A stretch of 64,000 nt of DNA from positions 248,001-312,000 of the forward strand of contig CAVZTE010000005.1 of the NCBI GenBank assembly GCA_963778165.1. The letters run 5' to 3'. How positions within the stretch are numbered: position 1 is the first letter of the stretch; each line of letters opens with the position of its first letter. A program made the translations under genes and the position numbers. The notes beneath the pieces are model-generated. The model was not told where the DNA came from and made no database searches. It saw only the letters and a program-made list of their open reading frames with translations. This stretch comes from Bog-756 sp963778165. Lineage in GTDB: Bacteria > Actinomycetota > Acidimicrobiia > Acidimicrobiales > RAAP-2. Shown piece by piece: positions 27,165 through 36,931 of the stretch.

Positions 27165-28559
27165 TTACTGCACGCCCTCGGCGGTGTACAGACGCCGGAA
27201 GGTCATCTCCACCCTGGTCCCGACGGCCACGGCGTCCGGATCGACGTCGGTCATCTCCCCCCGGTAGCGCCCGCCGCCGTCGAAATCGATGACCGCTCCG
27301 ACCATGGGCGGGGACAGGCTGTAGGCCAGCCGGTCGATGGTGTAGGTGGCCACAGTGCCCCGGATATCGGCCATCCGCTCGGCCACCATCTGGTCCACCG
27401 CCTGGCAGGACAGGCACACCCGGGTGGGGGGCAGGTGGCGGAAGCCGCACACCTGACAGCGGCTGGCATTGAAGCCGAACTTCCATCCCTCGGTGCGCAG
27501 CGAGGCCGGAGCATCGGGTCGCTCGGGGTCGGGCCGCCGGGGGGGCTCCCGCTGGAGGACGCCCCGCCAGGAGAGGAACACCGGGTAGGCCAGGTCGGTC
27601 CGGCCCTGCTCCACCAGCTCGGACACCGGCCGGGCCCCCGCTTGGCGCCGGGCGGCCTGGGCCCCGGTCAGGGCCCCGGTGGTGCGCAGGATGGCCACGT
27701 CGGCGCCGTCCGCCACCTCCACCACCGCCACCACCTGGCCGGCCTCGGCCCTCTCCAGGCAGTCGGCCAGCGCCAACCCGGCGTCGGCCGCCCCCAGGTT
27801 GCCGATCAGGCCACTGTGGTCCGGGACCACCCGGTCGGAGGGAACCTTGAGGGCCTTCTTGAGGGTGGCCACCGCCCGGGCGTGGAGCCCGGTCACGATC
27901 AGGTGGTCGACGTCGTCAGCCACCAGGCCCGCCTGGGCCAGGGCCCGGTCGAAGGTGGACCGGGCCAACGGCACCAGGGCCTCCTCGCCGAAGCGGTCCT
28001 CCCACTGCCGGGAGCCGGTCTCGCCCGGGACCCGCCACCGCTCCAGGAACTCGTCGGTGGCGGCGGCGTGGCCCACCAGCTCGGCCACTCCCCCCTCGGG
28101 GGCCAGCACGAAGGCCACCGCCCCGTCACCGCCCTGGGTCTCGTCGACGCTGCCCGGTAGCCCCGTGCGCAGGTCGGCCAGCACCGCCATGACCGGGCCC
28201 CGCTCGCCGGCCAGCGAGGCCAGCTCCAAGGTGGCCCAGGCCGACCGGACCGAGCCGCACAGGTCGTAGGCCCCGGCCTCGGCCGAGAGCCCCAGCCCGG
28301 CATGGACCGTGGCGGCATTGGTCTTGTCCAGGTAGGCGGGCGCCGGGGTGGAGAAGTACAGCCGCTCGGGGGTGGGCACCCCGGCCGGGCGGAGGGCCAG
28401 GCGACCGGCCTCCACCGCCATGGAGGAGGTGTCCTCGTCGTAGGAGGCCACCGACCGCCGGCCCCGGCCGGCCGAGGTGCCAAAGGCGTCGCCGATGGCC
28501 CGGCGCTCCAGGCGCCAATAGGGAAGGTAGACACCCCACGAAACAATTCCCGCTACCAC
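27165..28559 (-). CDS. HMG-CoA synthase-like protein fused to a DUF35 OB-fold
   Basis: A 464-residue two-part protein. Residues 1-335 have the archaeal-type HMG-CoA synthase fold: GIVSWGVYLPYWRLERRAIG, SYDEDTSSMAVEAGRLAL and Cys101 in YDLCGSVRSA as likely nucleophile. Residues 355-464 are a DUF35 unit: zinc ribbon Cys368, Cys371, Cys382 and Cys385, then an OB-fold (GTVATYTIDRL, PPMVGAVIDFDGG). In archaea these parts are separate proteins that bind a thiolase and pass acetoacetyl-CoA on. Here synthase and DUF35 are joined, with the thiolase next to it. GTG at 28559 has GAGGAG. The active product, HMG-CoA or another branched acyl-CoA, is unknown. Confidence 0.85.
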   Translation of the reverse strand: MVAGIVSWGVYLPYWRLERRAIGDAFGTSAGRGRRSVASYDEDTSSMAVEAGRLALRPAGVPTPERLYFSTPAPAYLDKTNAATVHAGLGLSAEAGAYDLCGSVRSAWATLELASLAGERGPVMAVLADLRTGLPGSVDETQGGDGAVAFVLAPEGGVAELVGHAAATDEFLERWRVPGETGSRQWEDRFGEEALVPLARSTFDRALAQAGLVADDVDHLIVTGLHARAVATLKKALKVPSDRVVPDHSGLIGNLGAADAGLALADCLERAEAGQVVAVVEVADGADVAILRTTGALTGAQAARRQAGARPVSELVEQGRTDLAYPVFLSWRGVLQREPPRRPDPERPDAPASLRTEGWKFGFNASRCQVCGFRHLPPTRVCLSCQAVDQMVAERMADIRGTVATYTIDRLAYSLSPPMVGAVIDFDGGGRYRGEMTDVDPDAVAVGTRVEMTFRRLYTAEGVQ

Positions 28560-28567
28560 CAGACACT

Positions 28568-28668
28568 CCTCACTCTTGGTTCACGCACACTCTGCTGACT
28601 CAAACTCTGCTCATTCAACCCTGGCTCACTCAAACTCGGCTCATTCAACCTCGGCTCGCCCTCGGCTC
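28568..28668 (+). repeat. 15-bp tandem repeats filling an intergenic gap
   Basis: Clear 15-bp units lie at 28598 (ACTCAAACTCTGCTC), 28613 (ATTCAACCCTGGCTC), 28628 and 28643, alternating in two types so that the true period may be 30. A weaker unit lies at 28583, a poor one at 28568 and a partial one at 28658. The array runs from the stop of the upstream synthetase to the ribosome site of the HMGCS-DUF35 gene. Confidence 0.85.
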
Positions 28669-30214
28669 AGGACTCGACACGCAGCGACTGGGCCCGCTCC
28701 TTCAGAGCGGGACGGTTGGGCTTCCCCACCCCGAGGAGCGGGATCTCGTCCAGGTGCACCACGACCTCGGGGGTCTTGAACCGGGCCACGCCCTGGGCGG
28801 TGAACCAGCGCCGGCACTCGTCCACGTCGACCTCGTCGCCTCCGACCACGAAGGCCGCCACCCGCTCGCCCAGCCGACGGTCGGGACAACCGACCACCAC
28901 GGCCTGGCGCACCGCCGGATGGAGCTCGAGGACCCGTTCGACCTCGGCCGAGGCGATGTTCTCCCCGCCCCGGATGATCAACTCCTTCAGCCGACCCACG
29001 ATGGTCAGCCAACCCTCCGCATCGAGGGTCCCGAGGTCGCCGGTGGCGAACCAACCCCGTCGGACCGACTCGGCCGTCTGGCTGTCCTCGCCGTAGCCCA
29101 CGAAGAGCTCGGGGCCGCGCACCAGGACCTCGCCGCGGGTCCCCGGAGGCAGGGGCCGGTCGGTGGCCGGGTCGACCACCCGGATCTCGGCGTCCCCGAC
29201 CGAGTGGCCGTCCGTGTCACGGGCCTGGTCCATGGAGTCGTCCCAGCGGCAGGTGGTGACGGTGGGCGCCTCCGTGGAGCCGTAGGTCCGCTTGACCTGG
29301 GCCCCCAGTCCGACCCGGGCCGAGTCGATGAACTCCGGTGTCACTCCCATCGATCCGCACGACACCACCCGGAGGCTCTCGACCTGGGGCCGGTAGCCGG
29401 GCACGTCCATCATCCCCACGAACAGGGTGGGCGGACCGATCATGAAGCTGGCCCCGTACCGGCCGGCCAGCCGCACACCCCGCTCGGCGTCCCACTTCTC
29501 CATCAGCACCACGTTCATGCCTGCGGTGCCCGGCACCAGGATGGAGTTGAGCAGGCCGGACACGTGGGCCAGGGGCGAGGGCATCAGGGCCACGTCATCG
29601 GCGGTGAGCCCGTGGGCCCGGGTCATGGACAGGGCCTTGTAGGCCAGACCCCGGTGGGTGTGGAGCACCGCTTTGGGATTCCCGGTCGATCCCGAGGTGA
29701 ACAGGATCACCGCCACGTCAGAGCCCCGCCCTCCACCCGGGGAGAGGGGGGGTCCCGACACCAACTGCTCCCACCGCTGGTCGCCGGCCCGCACCCCGAT
29801 GGCGTCGACCAGTCCCGCCAACGGCAGTCCGGGCGAGCTGAGGGTCAGGGCGGGCTCCAGGTCGTCGAGGATCCGGGTGACCTCGGCCGCCCCCACCTGG
29901 TGGTGCATGGGTGCGGCCACCGCACCGCACCGCCAGCAGGCCCGGAACAACACCAGGGCCTCCCACCAGTTGGGCAGCTGCCAGCTGACCACCGACCCTC
30001 GCCGGACACCGAGCTTCCGTAGGCCCCCGGCCACTGCTCCCACCACCCCTTCGAGGGCTTCGCCGTCGAGGCAGACGTCGCCGTCAACCACCGCAGCACG
30101 GCCGGGGCTCCGTGGTCCCGAGAGCAGGACGTCCAGGGTCGGCACGTCCCAGGCGCCCCCTCGCTGTCGGTACCGGGCCGCGTCAGGCTGTCGGTAGGTG
30201 GTGCGGAGCCTCAC
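28667..30214 (-). CDS. Acyl-CoA synthetase (AMP-binding)
   Basis: A 515-residue complete synthetase with LFTSGSTGNPKAVLHTH, TYGSTEAPT, GWFATGDLG, GRLKELIIRGGENI and a C-terminal lysine in LLGVGKPNRPAL. It activates an acid for the downstream thiolase/ACAD group or the hydratase upstream. GTG at 30214 fits the length but has no clear ribosome site. A gap of 52 bases parts it from the hydratase gene. Confidence 0.9.
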   Translation of the reverse strand: MRLRTTYRQPDAARYRQRGGAWDVPTLDVLLSGPRSPGRAAVVDGDVCLDGEALEGVVGAVAGGLRKLGVRRGSVVSWQLPNWWEALVLFRACWRCGAVAAPMHHQVGAAEVTRILDDLEPALTLSSPGLPLAGLVDAIGVRAGDQRWEQLVSGPPLSPGGGRGSDVAVILFTSGSTGNPKAVLHTHRGLAYKALSMTRAHGLTADDVALMPSPLAHVSGLLNSILVPGTAGMNVVLMEKWDAERGVRLAGRYGASFMIGPPTLFVGMMDVPGYRPQVESLRVVSCGSMGVTPEFIDSARVGLGAQVKRTYGSTEAPTVTTCRWDDSMDQARDTDGHSVGDAEIRVVDPATDRPLPPGTRGEVLVRGPELFVGYGEDSQTAESVRRGWFATGDLGTLDAEGWLTIVGRLKELIIRGGENIASAEVERVLELHPAVRQAVVVGCPDRRLGERVAAFVVGGDEVDVDECRRWFTAQGVARFKTPEVVVHLDEIPLLGVGKPNRPALKERAQSLRVES

Positions 30215-30266
30215 GGGAGTAACTCGTCGCCTCTGTCGCTATCGCCGTCCTGCCCATGCCCGGCGC

Positions 30267-31181
30267 TCAGCCGGCCACGGGCCCTTCCACAGCGTCGGGT
30301 ACCGACAGCCGGACCGGGGGGGCATCCCGCCAGCTGGCGATGCCGTCGGCCTCCTCGGCCACCGGGTACTTGGACTCGTGGATCTCCGCCCAGTGCGAGT
30401 GGTTGAGCTGGTGGAGGGTGAAGCACGCCTGCAGGGAGTTGTAGAAACCCATGTTGTCCACGGTCTGGTTGACCGACTCCTTGATCAGCAGCGCGGTCAT
30501 GGTGGGAAGCTCGGCGATGCGGCGGGCGTAGGCCAGGGTGCGCTCCTCCAGGTCGTCGACGGGGAAGATCTTGCTGACCATGCCCAAGCGGTGGGCCTCT
30601 TGGACATCGATGGCGTCGCCGGTCAGCATGAGCTCCTTGGTCCGGCGCGGTCCGAACTCCCAGGGGTGCCCGAAGTACTCGACACCGCACATCCCGAGGC
30701 GGGTTCCCACCACGTCGGCGAAGTACACATTGTCCGCCGCCACGATGAGGTCACAGGCCCACATGAGCATGAGGCCGGCGGCGTAGACAGTCCCCTGCAC
30801 CTGGGCCACGGTGATCTTGCGCAGGTTGCGCCAGCGCATGGTGTTGGTGAAGTAGTAGTTCCACTCCTGCAGCATCCGCTGCTCGGCGCCGACCCGGGTC
30901 CCCCCGTTGATGGTCACCGAGCGGTGCTGGTCGGGCCCGGGTGCCCGTTCGGCCTGGGCCTCCTTCGAGCCCATGTCGTGACCCGAGGAGAACAGGGGGC
31001 CGACGCCGCCGAGGATGACCACCCGCACCTTGTCGTCCTCCTCGGCCCGGACGAAGGCCTCATCCAGCTCGACCAATAAGCCCCGGTTCTGTGCGTTGCG
31101 GGTCTTCAGACGATTGAGCATGATGCGCACGATCGTCCCGTCGTCCAGCTCCTCGTAGGTGATGTATTTGGCCTCGGGCAT
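30267..31181 (-). CDS. Enoyl-CoA hydratase/isomerase family protein
   Basis: A 304-residue crotonase of the same subgroup as the one at 9125: LFSSGHDMGS, a long insert (about residues 70-105) and VQGTVYAAGLMLMWACDLI. The end is long and rich in His and aromatic residues (LNHSHWAEIHESK). ATG at 31181 follows an AGAGGAG site. It sits between two acyl-CoA synthetase genes on the same strand. Confidence 0.9.
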   Translation of the reverse strand: MPEAKYITYEELDDGTIVRIMLNRLKTRNAQNRGLLVELDEAFVRAEEDDKVRVVILGGVGPLFSSGHDMGSKEAQAERAPGPDQHRSVTINGGTRVGAEQRMLQEWNYYFTNTMRWRNLRKITVAQVQGTVYAAGLMLMWACDLIVAADNVYFADVVGTRLGMCGVEYFGHPWEFGPRRTKELMLTGDAIDVQEAHRLGMVSKIFPVDDLEERTLAYARRIAELPTMTALLIKESVNQTVDNMGFYNSLQACFTLHQLNHSHWAEIHESKYPVAEEADGIASWRDAPPVRLSVPDAVEGPVAG

Positions 31182-31344
31182 GTCTACGACACTCCTCTTT
31201 CGCTCGTTGCTGCTCGCTCGTCATGGGCCGGGCGCCTGGCGGACCGATCGGCCGGGGCTGCTACGGGAGCCTCCGACGGCCCGGCCACGCTATACCCGGC
31301 CCTCTCGGCCCGCCCATCCGGTACGACGCCCTCCCGCTGGTGGA

Positions 31345-32922
31345 TCACGCCCCCCGGGTGCTGTCGCCTGGGCCCGGCGCCGATCCGGCCCCGGCGGCCT
31401 GACGCTCCGCGGCCTCGGCGGCCTCTCGCTCGGCGATCAGCGCGGCCCGGTTGAACTTCATGGCCTCGGTGCGCGGGATGGAGTCCACGAACTCCACGGT
31501 CTTGGGCACCTTGTACGACGCCAGGCGGTCCTTGGCGAACTGGACGACGTCCTCGGTGCCGAGGGAGGGGTCGACCGGGGCCACGATGGCGTGCACCCGC
31601 CGGCCCCAGGTCTCGTCACTCAATCCCACCACCACCACGTCGGCGATGCCGGGGTGCTCACTCAGGGCCGCCTCCACCTCGGCGGGGAACACGTTGACGG
31701 CCCCGGTCACGATCATGTCCACCCGGCGGTCGGCCATGAACAAGAACCCGTCCTCGTCGAGCCAGCCCATGTCCCCCACCGAGGTGAACCCGTCGGGCGT
31801 GGAGTCCATGGGCTTCACGTCGTTGCCCACGTAGGTGGCCAGCGGGCCGGTGGGCGTGCGGAGGAAGATGCCGCCGATCTCCCCGGGGGGCAGCTGCTCG
31901 CCGTCGGGTCCGAGGACCCGGATCTCGGTCTCGCCCATCCCCTTGCCCAGGGTGCCCGGATGCTCGAGCCACTGGTCCCCCCGGCACACCACGATGCCGA
32001 AATTCTCCGACGAGCCGTAGGACATGTAGAAGTGCTCCGGCCCCACCAGGTCGATCCAGAAGTGGCCCAACCAGATGGGCAGCGAGGCGGCGCCCTGCTG
32101 AACCCAGGTCAGGCTGGAGAGGTCGCGGTCCTCGATGCCGGGCACCTGGGCCAACCGCTGGAGCATGGGGGTGGCGGCAATGAAACCGGTGATCCGGTGC
32201 TTCTCGATGAGGTCCAACACCAAGGGGGCGCTGAACCGCTCCAGCAGCACGATGGGGTCGCCGCCCAGCAGGGTCCGGAAGGCCGTGAAACCGTTGGTGT
32301 GGTAGAGCGGGGCCGGGCACAGGACCCGCTGGGGCCGAGGGAGCGGACCGAACGAGGCCACCACCGACGAGGTGACGTTGGTCGACAACAAGAAGACCGC
32401 CGGGCCCTTCTGCACGATGACCTTGGGGGTGCCGGTCGACCCGGAGCTGCACACCCCGAAGCTGATCGGGGCGATGACCTCGGGCATGGGGGTGTCGGGG
32501 AACGATCGGCTCTCCTCCACCAGGCCCACGTTGTCGGCGCCGATGACCAGGTCCGGTCGGAGCACGGCCAGCAGGCGGTTCATCTCCCACTCCGGCAGGT
32601 CCCAACGCATCGGGACCACGGTGGCGCCCACCTTCCAGCCGGCGAAGCACGACAGCAGGTGCTCGGGCGAGTTGCGCAGGCACACGGCCAGGCGGTCGCC
32701 GACCCCGAGCCCGCGCTCGGCGAACAGGTGGGCCAACTGGGTGGAGCGGTCCTCCAGCTCGGACCAGCTGATGGTGCGCTCGGCGCCGTCCTCCTCCACG
32801 AACACCACGGCGGTGGCGTCACCGCCCTCGGCAGCCACCTGGCCCAGGCGCACCCCGTAGGGGATCCCGACCTCCTCCGGCTCCGGCTCGGTGGCCACGC
32901 CCTGGGTTCCTCGATCGCTCAT
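31345..32922 (-). CDS. Acyl-CoA synthetase (AMP-binding)
   Basis: A 525-residue synthetase. P-loop CSSGSTGTPKVIVQKG, SYGSSENFG and SVGDMGWLDEDGF are intact; the C-terminal catalytic lysine is present in RTEAMKFNRAAL although the usual Gly before it is Met. The tail is Ala/Glu-rich then Gly/Pro-rich and looks disordered. ATG at 32922 (MSDRGTQG). It is the first gene of a long run on this strand and diverges from the amidohydrolase at 33256. Confidence 0.9.
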   Translation of the reverse strand: MSDRGTQGVATEPEPEEVGIPYGVRLGQVAAEGGDATAVVFVEEDGAERTISWSELEDRSTQLAHLFAERGLGVGDRLAVCLRNSPEHLLSCFAGWKVGATVVPMRWDLPEWEMNRLLAVLRPDLVIGADNVGLVEESRSFPDTPMPEVIAPISFGVCSSGSTGTPKVIVQKGPAVFLLSTNVTSSVVASFGPLPRPQRVLCPAPLYHTNGFTAFRTLLGGDPIVLLERFSAPLVLDLIEKHRITGFIAATPMLQRLAQVPGIEDRDLSSLTWVQQGAASLPIWLGHFWIDLVGPEHFYMSYGSSENFGIVVCRGDQWLEHPGTLGKGMGETEIRVLGPDGEQLPPGEIGGIFLRTPTGPLATYVGNDVKPMDSTPDGFTSVGDMGWLDEDGFLFMADRRVDMIVTGAVNVFPAEVEAALSEHPGIADVVVVGLSDETWGRRVHAIVAPVDPSLGTEDVVQFAKDRLASYKVPKTVEFVDSIPRTEAMKFNRAALIAEREAAEAAERQAAGAGSAPGPGDSTRGA

Positions 32923-33255
32923 ACGAGCAGGGTACGCGCCGTCGGCGGGCCCGGTCGGACGGACCGTTCCAGCCGGCCGGGGGCCGCGGCCACACAAGCC
33001 GCCTTCGCCCCGCCTCTCTCCCTCTCCACGGCCACCGGCACCCAGCGAATGGTAGCGCAAACGCCATTTCCGTTCGCCACCCCGGGCTGTTAGCGTGGCG
33101 GGCACCGGGGCTCCGGAGGCTGGTCCACGTCGGACCGGGCGCCGCCGGACTCCCAGGGGGAAGCAGAACGAGTCGCGACGTAGCAGAGTGAAGTAACTGG
33201 GTAGAGACTCGCCAACCAGCACAGTAGAGACGTGAAGGATCAAAGGAGGATGGCC
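32923..33255. other. 333-base divergent intergenic region
   Basis: No gene is seen. It must hold the promoters of the synthetase (32922, minus) and of the amidohydrolase (33256, plus). A weak imperfect inverted repeat lies near 33048-33068, and GTAGAGAC occurs twice between 33190 and 33240. The last bases hold a perfect AGGAGG (33244-33249). I see no clear -35/-10 pair. Confidence 0.5.
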
Positions 33256-34453
33256 ATGGCCCCACGATCGTTGGACTTTCCGGTCTTCGACGCCGACAAC
33301 CACCTGTACGAGACCACCGATGCATTCACCAAGTTCCTGGACCCGAAGTACGCCGGGCTGATCCAGTACGTCCAGGTCAACGGGCGCACCAAGATCGCCG
33401 TCAAGGGTCAGATCAGCGAGTACATCCCCAACCCCACCTTCGAGGTGGTGGCGGCCCCCGGCGCCCAGGAGGAGTACTTCAAGAGCGGGAACCCCGAAGG
33501 CAAGTCCCGTCGCGAGATCATGGGCAAGCCCATCCGGGCCCTCCCGGCCTTCAGCGAGCCCCAGCCCCGGCTGGAGCTCATGGACGAGCTGGGGCTGGAC
33601 CGGGCCCTCATGTGGCCCACCCTGGCCAGCCTGCTCGAGGAGCGGCTGCGCGGCGATCCGCCGGCCACCCACGCCGTGGTGCATGCGCTCAACCAATGGA
33701 TGCACGAGCACTGGACCTTCAACTACAAGGACCGGATCTTCCCGACCCCGGTCATCCACCTGGGCATGGTGGACCAGGCCATCCAAGAGCTGGAGTGGGT
33801 GCTCGAGCGGGGGGCCCGCATCATCCTGGTGCGGCCGGCCCCGGTGCCGGGGCTTCATGGGCCCGCGCTCACCGGCCCTCCCGGAGTTCGACCCGTTCTG
33901 GAAGCTGGTGTCCGAAGCCGGCATCCCGGTGGGCATGCACGCCTCCGACAGCGGGTACCAGCGCTACCTCAACGAGTGGGAGGGCATCGTCGACGAGATG
34001 ACCCCGTTCAAGGGCGGCTCCGGGTTCGTGGCCATCATCGGCCACGGCGGTCGGGCCATCACCGACACGGTGGCCTCACTCATCGGCCACGGGCTGTGCT
34101 CGCGGTTCCCCAACCTCCGGTTCGCCCCGGTGGAGAACGGCAGCAACTGGGTCCGCCCGCTGATCAACGACATGGGCCATGCCTTTGCCTCGGCTCCCCA
34201 CACCTTCGAAGAGGACCCGGTCGAGGTGTTCAAGCGGAACATCTATGTGCACCCCTTCCACGAGGAGGACCCCATCGGCCTGGTCGACATCCTGGGCGCC
34301 GACCGGGTGCTGTTCGGATCGGACTATCCCCACCCCGAAGGGATGTCCGACCCGCTCAGCTTCGTGGACGAGCTCAAGGGCCTCTCCGACACCGACGTGG
34401 CCAAGATCATGGGCGGCAACCTCAGCCGTCTCATGAAGCTGGACGCCGCCTGA
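33256..34453 (+). pseudogene. Amidohydrolase family 2 protein with one frameshift (probable sequence error)
   Basis: Two frames join into an intact protein of 398 residues. ATG at 33256 lies six bases after AGGAGG. The N-terminal part has FPVFDADNHLYETTDAF; the second has VGMHASDSGYQ, AIIGHGGRAI and VLFGSDYPHPEGMSDP with the metal-binding Asp. The frame is lost in a run of four G at 33849-33852; removing one G gives RPAPVPGFMGPRS in one frame. All motifs are kept, so an error is more likely than decay. It is related to the enzyme at 2823 and is probably a hydrolase or decarboxylase of the local pathway. Confidence 0.82.
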
Positions 34454-34465
34454 GCCGTGGCTCGG

Positions 34466-34493
34466 CCTGCGGCCCGGTCAGCCGGGCCGCAGG
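34466..34493. terminator. Strong hairpin between convergent genes
   Basis: A perfect 12-bp stem, CCTGCGGCCCGG against CCGGGCCGCAGG, with loop TCAG. It lies between the amidohydrolase stop (34453, plus) and the ACAD stop (34503, minus). Without a T-run it is probably a bidirectional or L-shaped terminator. Confidence 0.6.
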
Positions 34494-34502
34494 AAGCCAG
34501 GC

Positions 34503-35793
34503 CTATCGGGACTTCTGCGGTGACGAGTTATGGCGGACCTCGTCGAAGGGTCGGTCGCGGTCGGCGGCGTACTCGCGGGGCATGCCCAGCACCCGTTCGC
34601 TGATGATGTTGCGCTGCATCTCGGTGCTGCCACCACCCAGGCTGTCGGCCTGACGCATCAGGAAGGGCTCCCCAGCGCGCCGGCCGGGTCACCCTCGACC
34701 CACTCGCCGGCGGCCGACCCGGCGATCTCCAACCCGATGTCGTGGCGACGCTCGCCGTTGGTGGCGGCGAACAGCCGGGCCAGCGATCCCGCCGGCGCCG
34801 GTAGGGCCCCGGTCCGGATCCCCAGGGTCATCCGCTCGGTCAGTTGGGCCTGGACCCGGTCGTTGACCCGGGCCTCGGCCACCAGCTGGCGGACCACCGG
34901 ATCGTCGGCCTGGCCGGTGGCCTTGGCCAGGTCGACCAGGCCCGCCCGCTGCCCGCCCTCGCCGGCGTGGGCCATGGCCACACCGCTGACGTACGGCGAC
35001 CCCCCGCCCACGGCATCCCGCTCGTGATAGAGGAGCCGCGAGGCCACCGTCCATCCGTCGTTGACCGCGCCGATGACGTTCTCGGCCGGGATGGCCACGT
35101 CGTCGAAGAACTCCTGGCAGAACTCGGCCAGCCCGTTGACCATGCCGATGGGCTGCACCTCGATCCCGGGCTGGTGGATCTTCACGATGAACATGGTCAG
35201 ACCCCGGTGCTTGGGCACGTGGCGGTCGGTGCGGGCCAGGCACATGGCGTAGTCGGAGCGGTAGGCGCCCGAGCTCCAGATCTTCGACCCGTTCAGGATG
35301 AACACGTCACCGTCCCGGGTGGCCCGGGTCACCGAGCCGGCCAGGTCCGATCCCCCGCTGGGCTCGGACAGGAACTGCACCCACAGCTCCTCGCCGCGGA
35401 GGATGGCCGGGATATGACGCTCCTTCTGCTCCTCGGTGCCGAAGTCGAGCAGGGTGGGGGCCAGGATGGACAAGGTCGGCACATTGAACAGGGTGGGCAT
35501 CTGATAGGGCAGCGACTCCTGGGTGAAGGCCCGCTGGTGGGCCCGGCTCAGGCCCTGGCCGCCGTACTCGGAGGGGAAGCAGATGCCGGCGAACCCGCCG
35601 TCGAACAGCTGCGCTGCAGGCGCCGGGCGCGGCCGCCGGTGTCGTCGGCCAGGGACAGCTGCCGGTTGTCGACGCCCTCGGGCAGGAGGGGCAGGTTCTC
35701 GGCCAGCCAGGCCCGGGCCCGGAGCCGGAAGGCCTCGACGTCCTCGGAGTCGGTGCCGGCGTCGGTGTCGATGTCGGTGTCGTCAGCGTCCAC
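34503..35793 (-). pseudogene. Acyl-CoA dehydrogenase, alpha type, with two frameshifts (probable sequence errors)
   Basis: Three frame pieces join into a full ACAD of 430 residues. Piece 1 from GTG 35793 (GAGGAG site) is the N-terminus, piece 2 holds QFLSEPSGGSDLAGS, KIWSSGAYRSDYA and LLYHERD (helix G Glu), and piece 3 holds GGGSTEMQRNIISERVLGMPREY. One base is missing near 35612 and one in the C run at 34670-34673. Repair gives RRLQRQLFDGGFAG and GALGEPFLMRQADS. It is the alpha-type partner of the next gene upstream (35802); the order P450, beta, alpha resembles cyp125-fadE28-fadE29. Confidence 0.8.
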
Positions 35794-35801
35794 GTTGCTC
35801 C

Positions 35802-36931
35802 TCAGATTCCGACGGCCACGGCCACCCGCTCCCGGTGGTCGCCGGGCGTCCCGAACTGGCTCCGGTCCTGGATCACCCGTCGCAGGTACAGGTGGAGGTC
35901 GTGGTCCCAGGTGACCCCGATGCCCCCGTGCAGCTGCACGCAGTCCTGCAGGATCACGGGGGCCTGGTCGCCGATGTAGGACTTGGCCACGCTGACCAGT
36001 TCGGCGGCGTCGGACGATCCGCCGTCCACGGCGCGGGCCGCGGCGTCGGCGGTGGCGTGGGACGCCTCCACCCACAGCTTCATGTCGGCGAAGCGGTGCT
36101 TGAGCGCCTGGTACGAAGCCAACGGCCGTCCGAAGGAGTACCGGTCGAAGGCGTACTCGATGGTGAACTCGAGGACCCGGTCGACCGCTCCGGCCATCTC
36201 GGCGCACTGGAGCACCACGGCGTCCTGGAGTTGACGCTCGATGTCCCCGGCCGTTCCGCCCGGCTCCCCCAACACGGCGTCGGCCGGCACCTCGGCCCGG
36301 TCGAACCGGAGGCGGGCGAATCTCCGGACCAGGTCGAGGCTGTGGGCCGGCAGGTGCGGAGAGCCCGGCCAGGCCGGAGGGGATCACCATCTGCACCGCA
36401 CCCTGGTCCGACTGCGCCGTCACCAGGATCAGGTCGGCCTGGGCCCCGGCCTCCACCGGGCCTGAGGTGCCCTCCAGCAGGTACCCGTCGCCGTGGGCCT
36501 GGGCCCGGACGCCACCCTCCGGGCGGGACCACCCGAGCGAGTCGCCGCCCACGCACCAGGCGGCGACGGTGTCCCCCGCCACCAGGCCGGCCAACTGCTT
36601 GTGGTGCTCGGGCGACCCCGAACGCGGACAGCGCCGCTGCCACCACGTTGGTGGGGATCAGCGGACCGGGTGAGACCCGGCGTCCCGTCTCTTCGGCCAC
36701 CAGGGCCAGGTCGGCCAGCCCGCCCCCGGAGATGCAGCCCCCGCCGTGGTCCTCGGAGACCAGCATCGACACCCACCCCAGCTCGGCGCCGCGTCGCCAC
36801 CAGTCACGGTTGAACCCCTCGGGCTCCTCGTCGGCGATCCGGCGGACCTGGTCCAGCGGACAGGTGTCCTCCAGGAACTTGGCCGTGGTCTCCCGGAACA
36901 GCTCCTGGTCGTCGGTGAGGTCGAAGTGCAC
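35802..36931 (-). pseudogene. Acyl-CoA dehydrogenase, beta type, with two frameshifts; joined to the P450 frame
   Basis: Restored length is 375 residues, from VHFDLTDDQELFRETT (GTG 36931) to the FGTPGDHRERVAVAVGI end. The FAD segment FDRYSFGRPLASYQALKHRFADM and GGIGVTWDHDLHLYLRRV mark the beta class. Extra bases lie in the C run at 36616-36619 and in the C run at 36364-36366; removing them gives SAFGSPEHHKQLAG and GLAGSPHLPAHSLD. No stop lies between the P450 and this domain, so they may form one protein. The stop is 8 bases before the alpha-type gene start. Confidence 0.78.

Noticed and set aside
28568..28668. CRISPR or iteron origin
   Set aside because: Units are contiguous and degenerate and no replication gene is near.
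31159..33093. Long open frame on the plus strand over a synthetase
   Set aside because: It is the complement of the synthetase at 31345 and has no recognisable fold.
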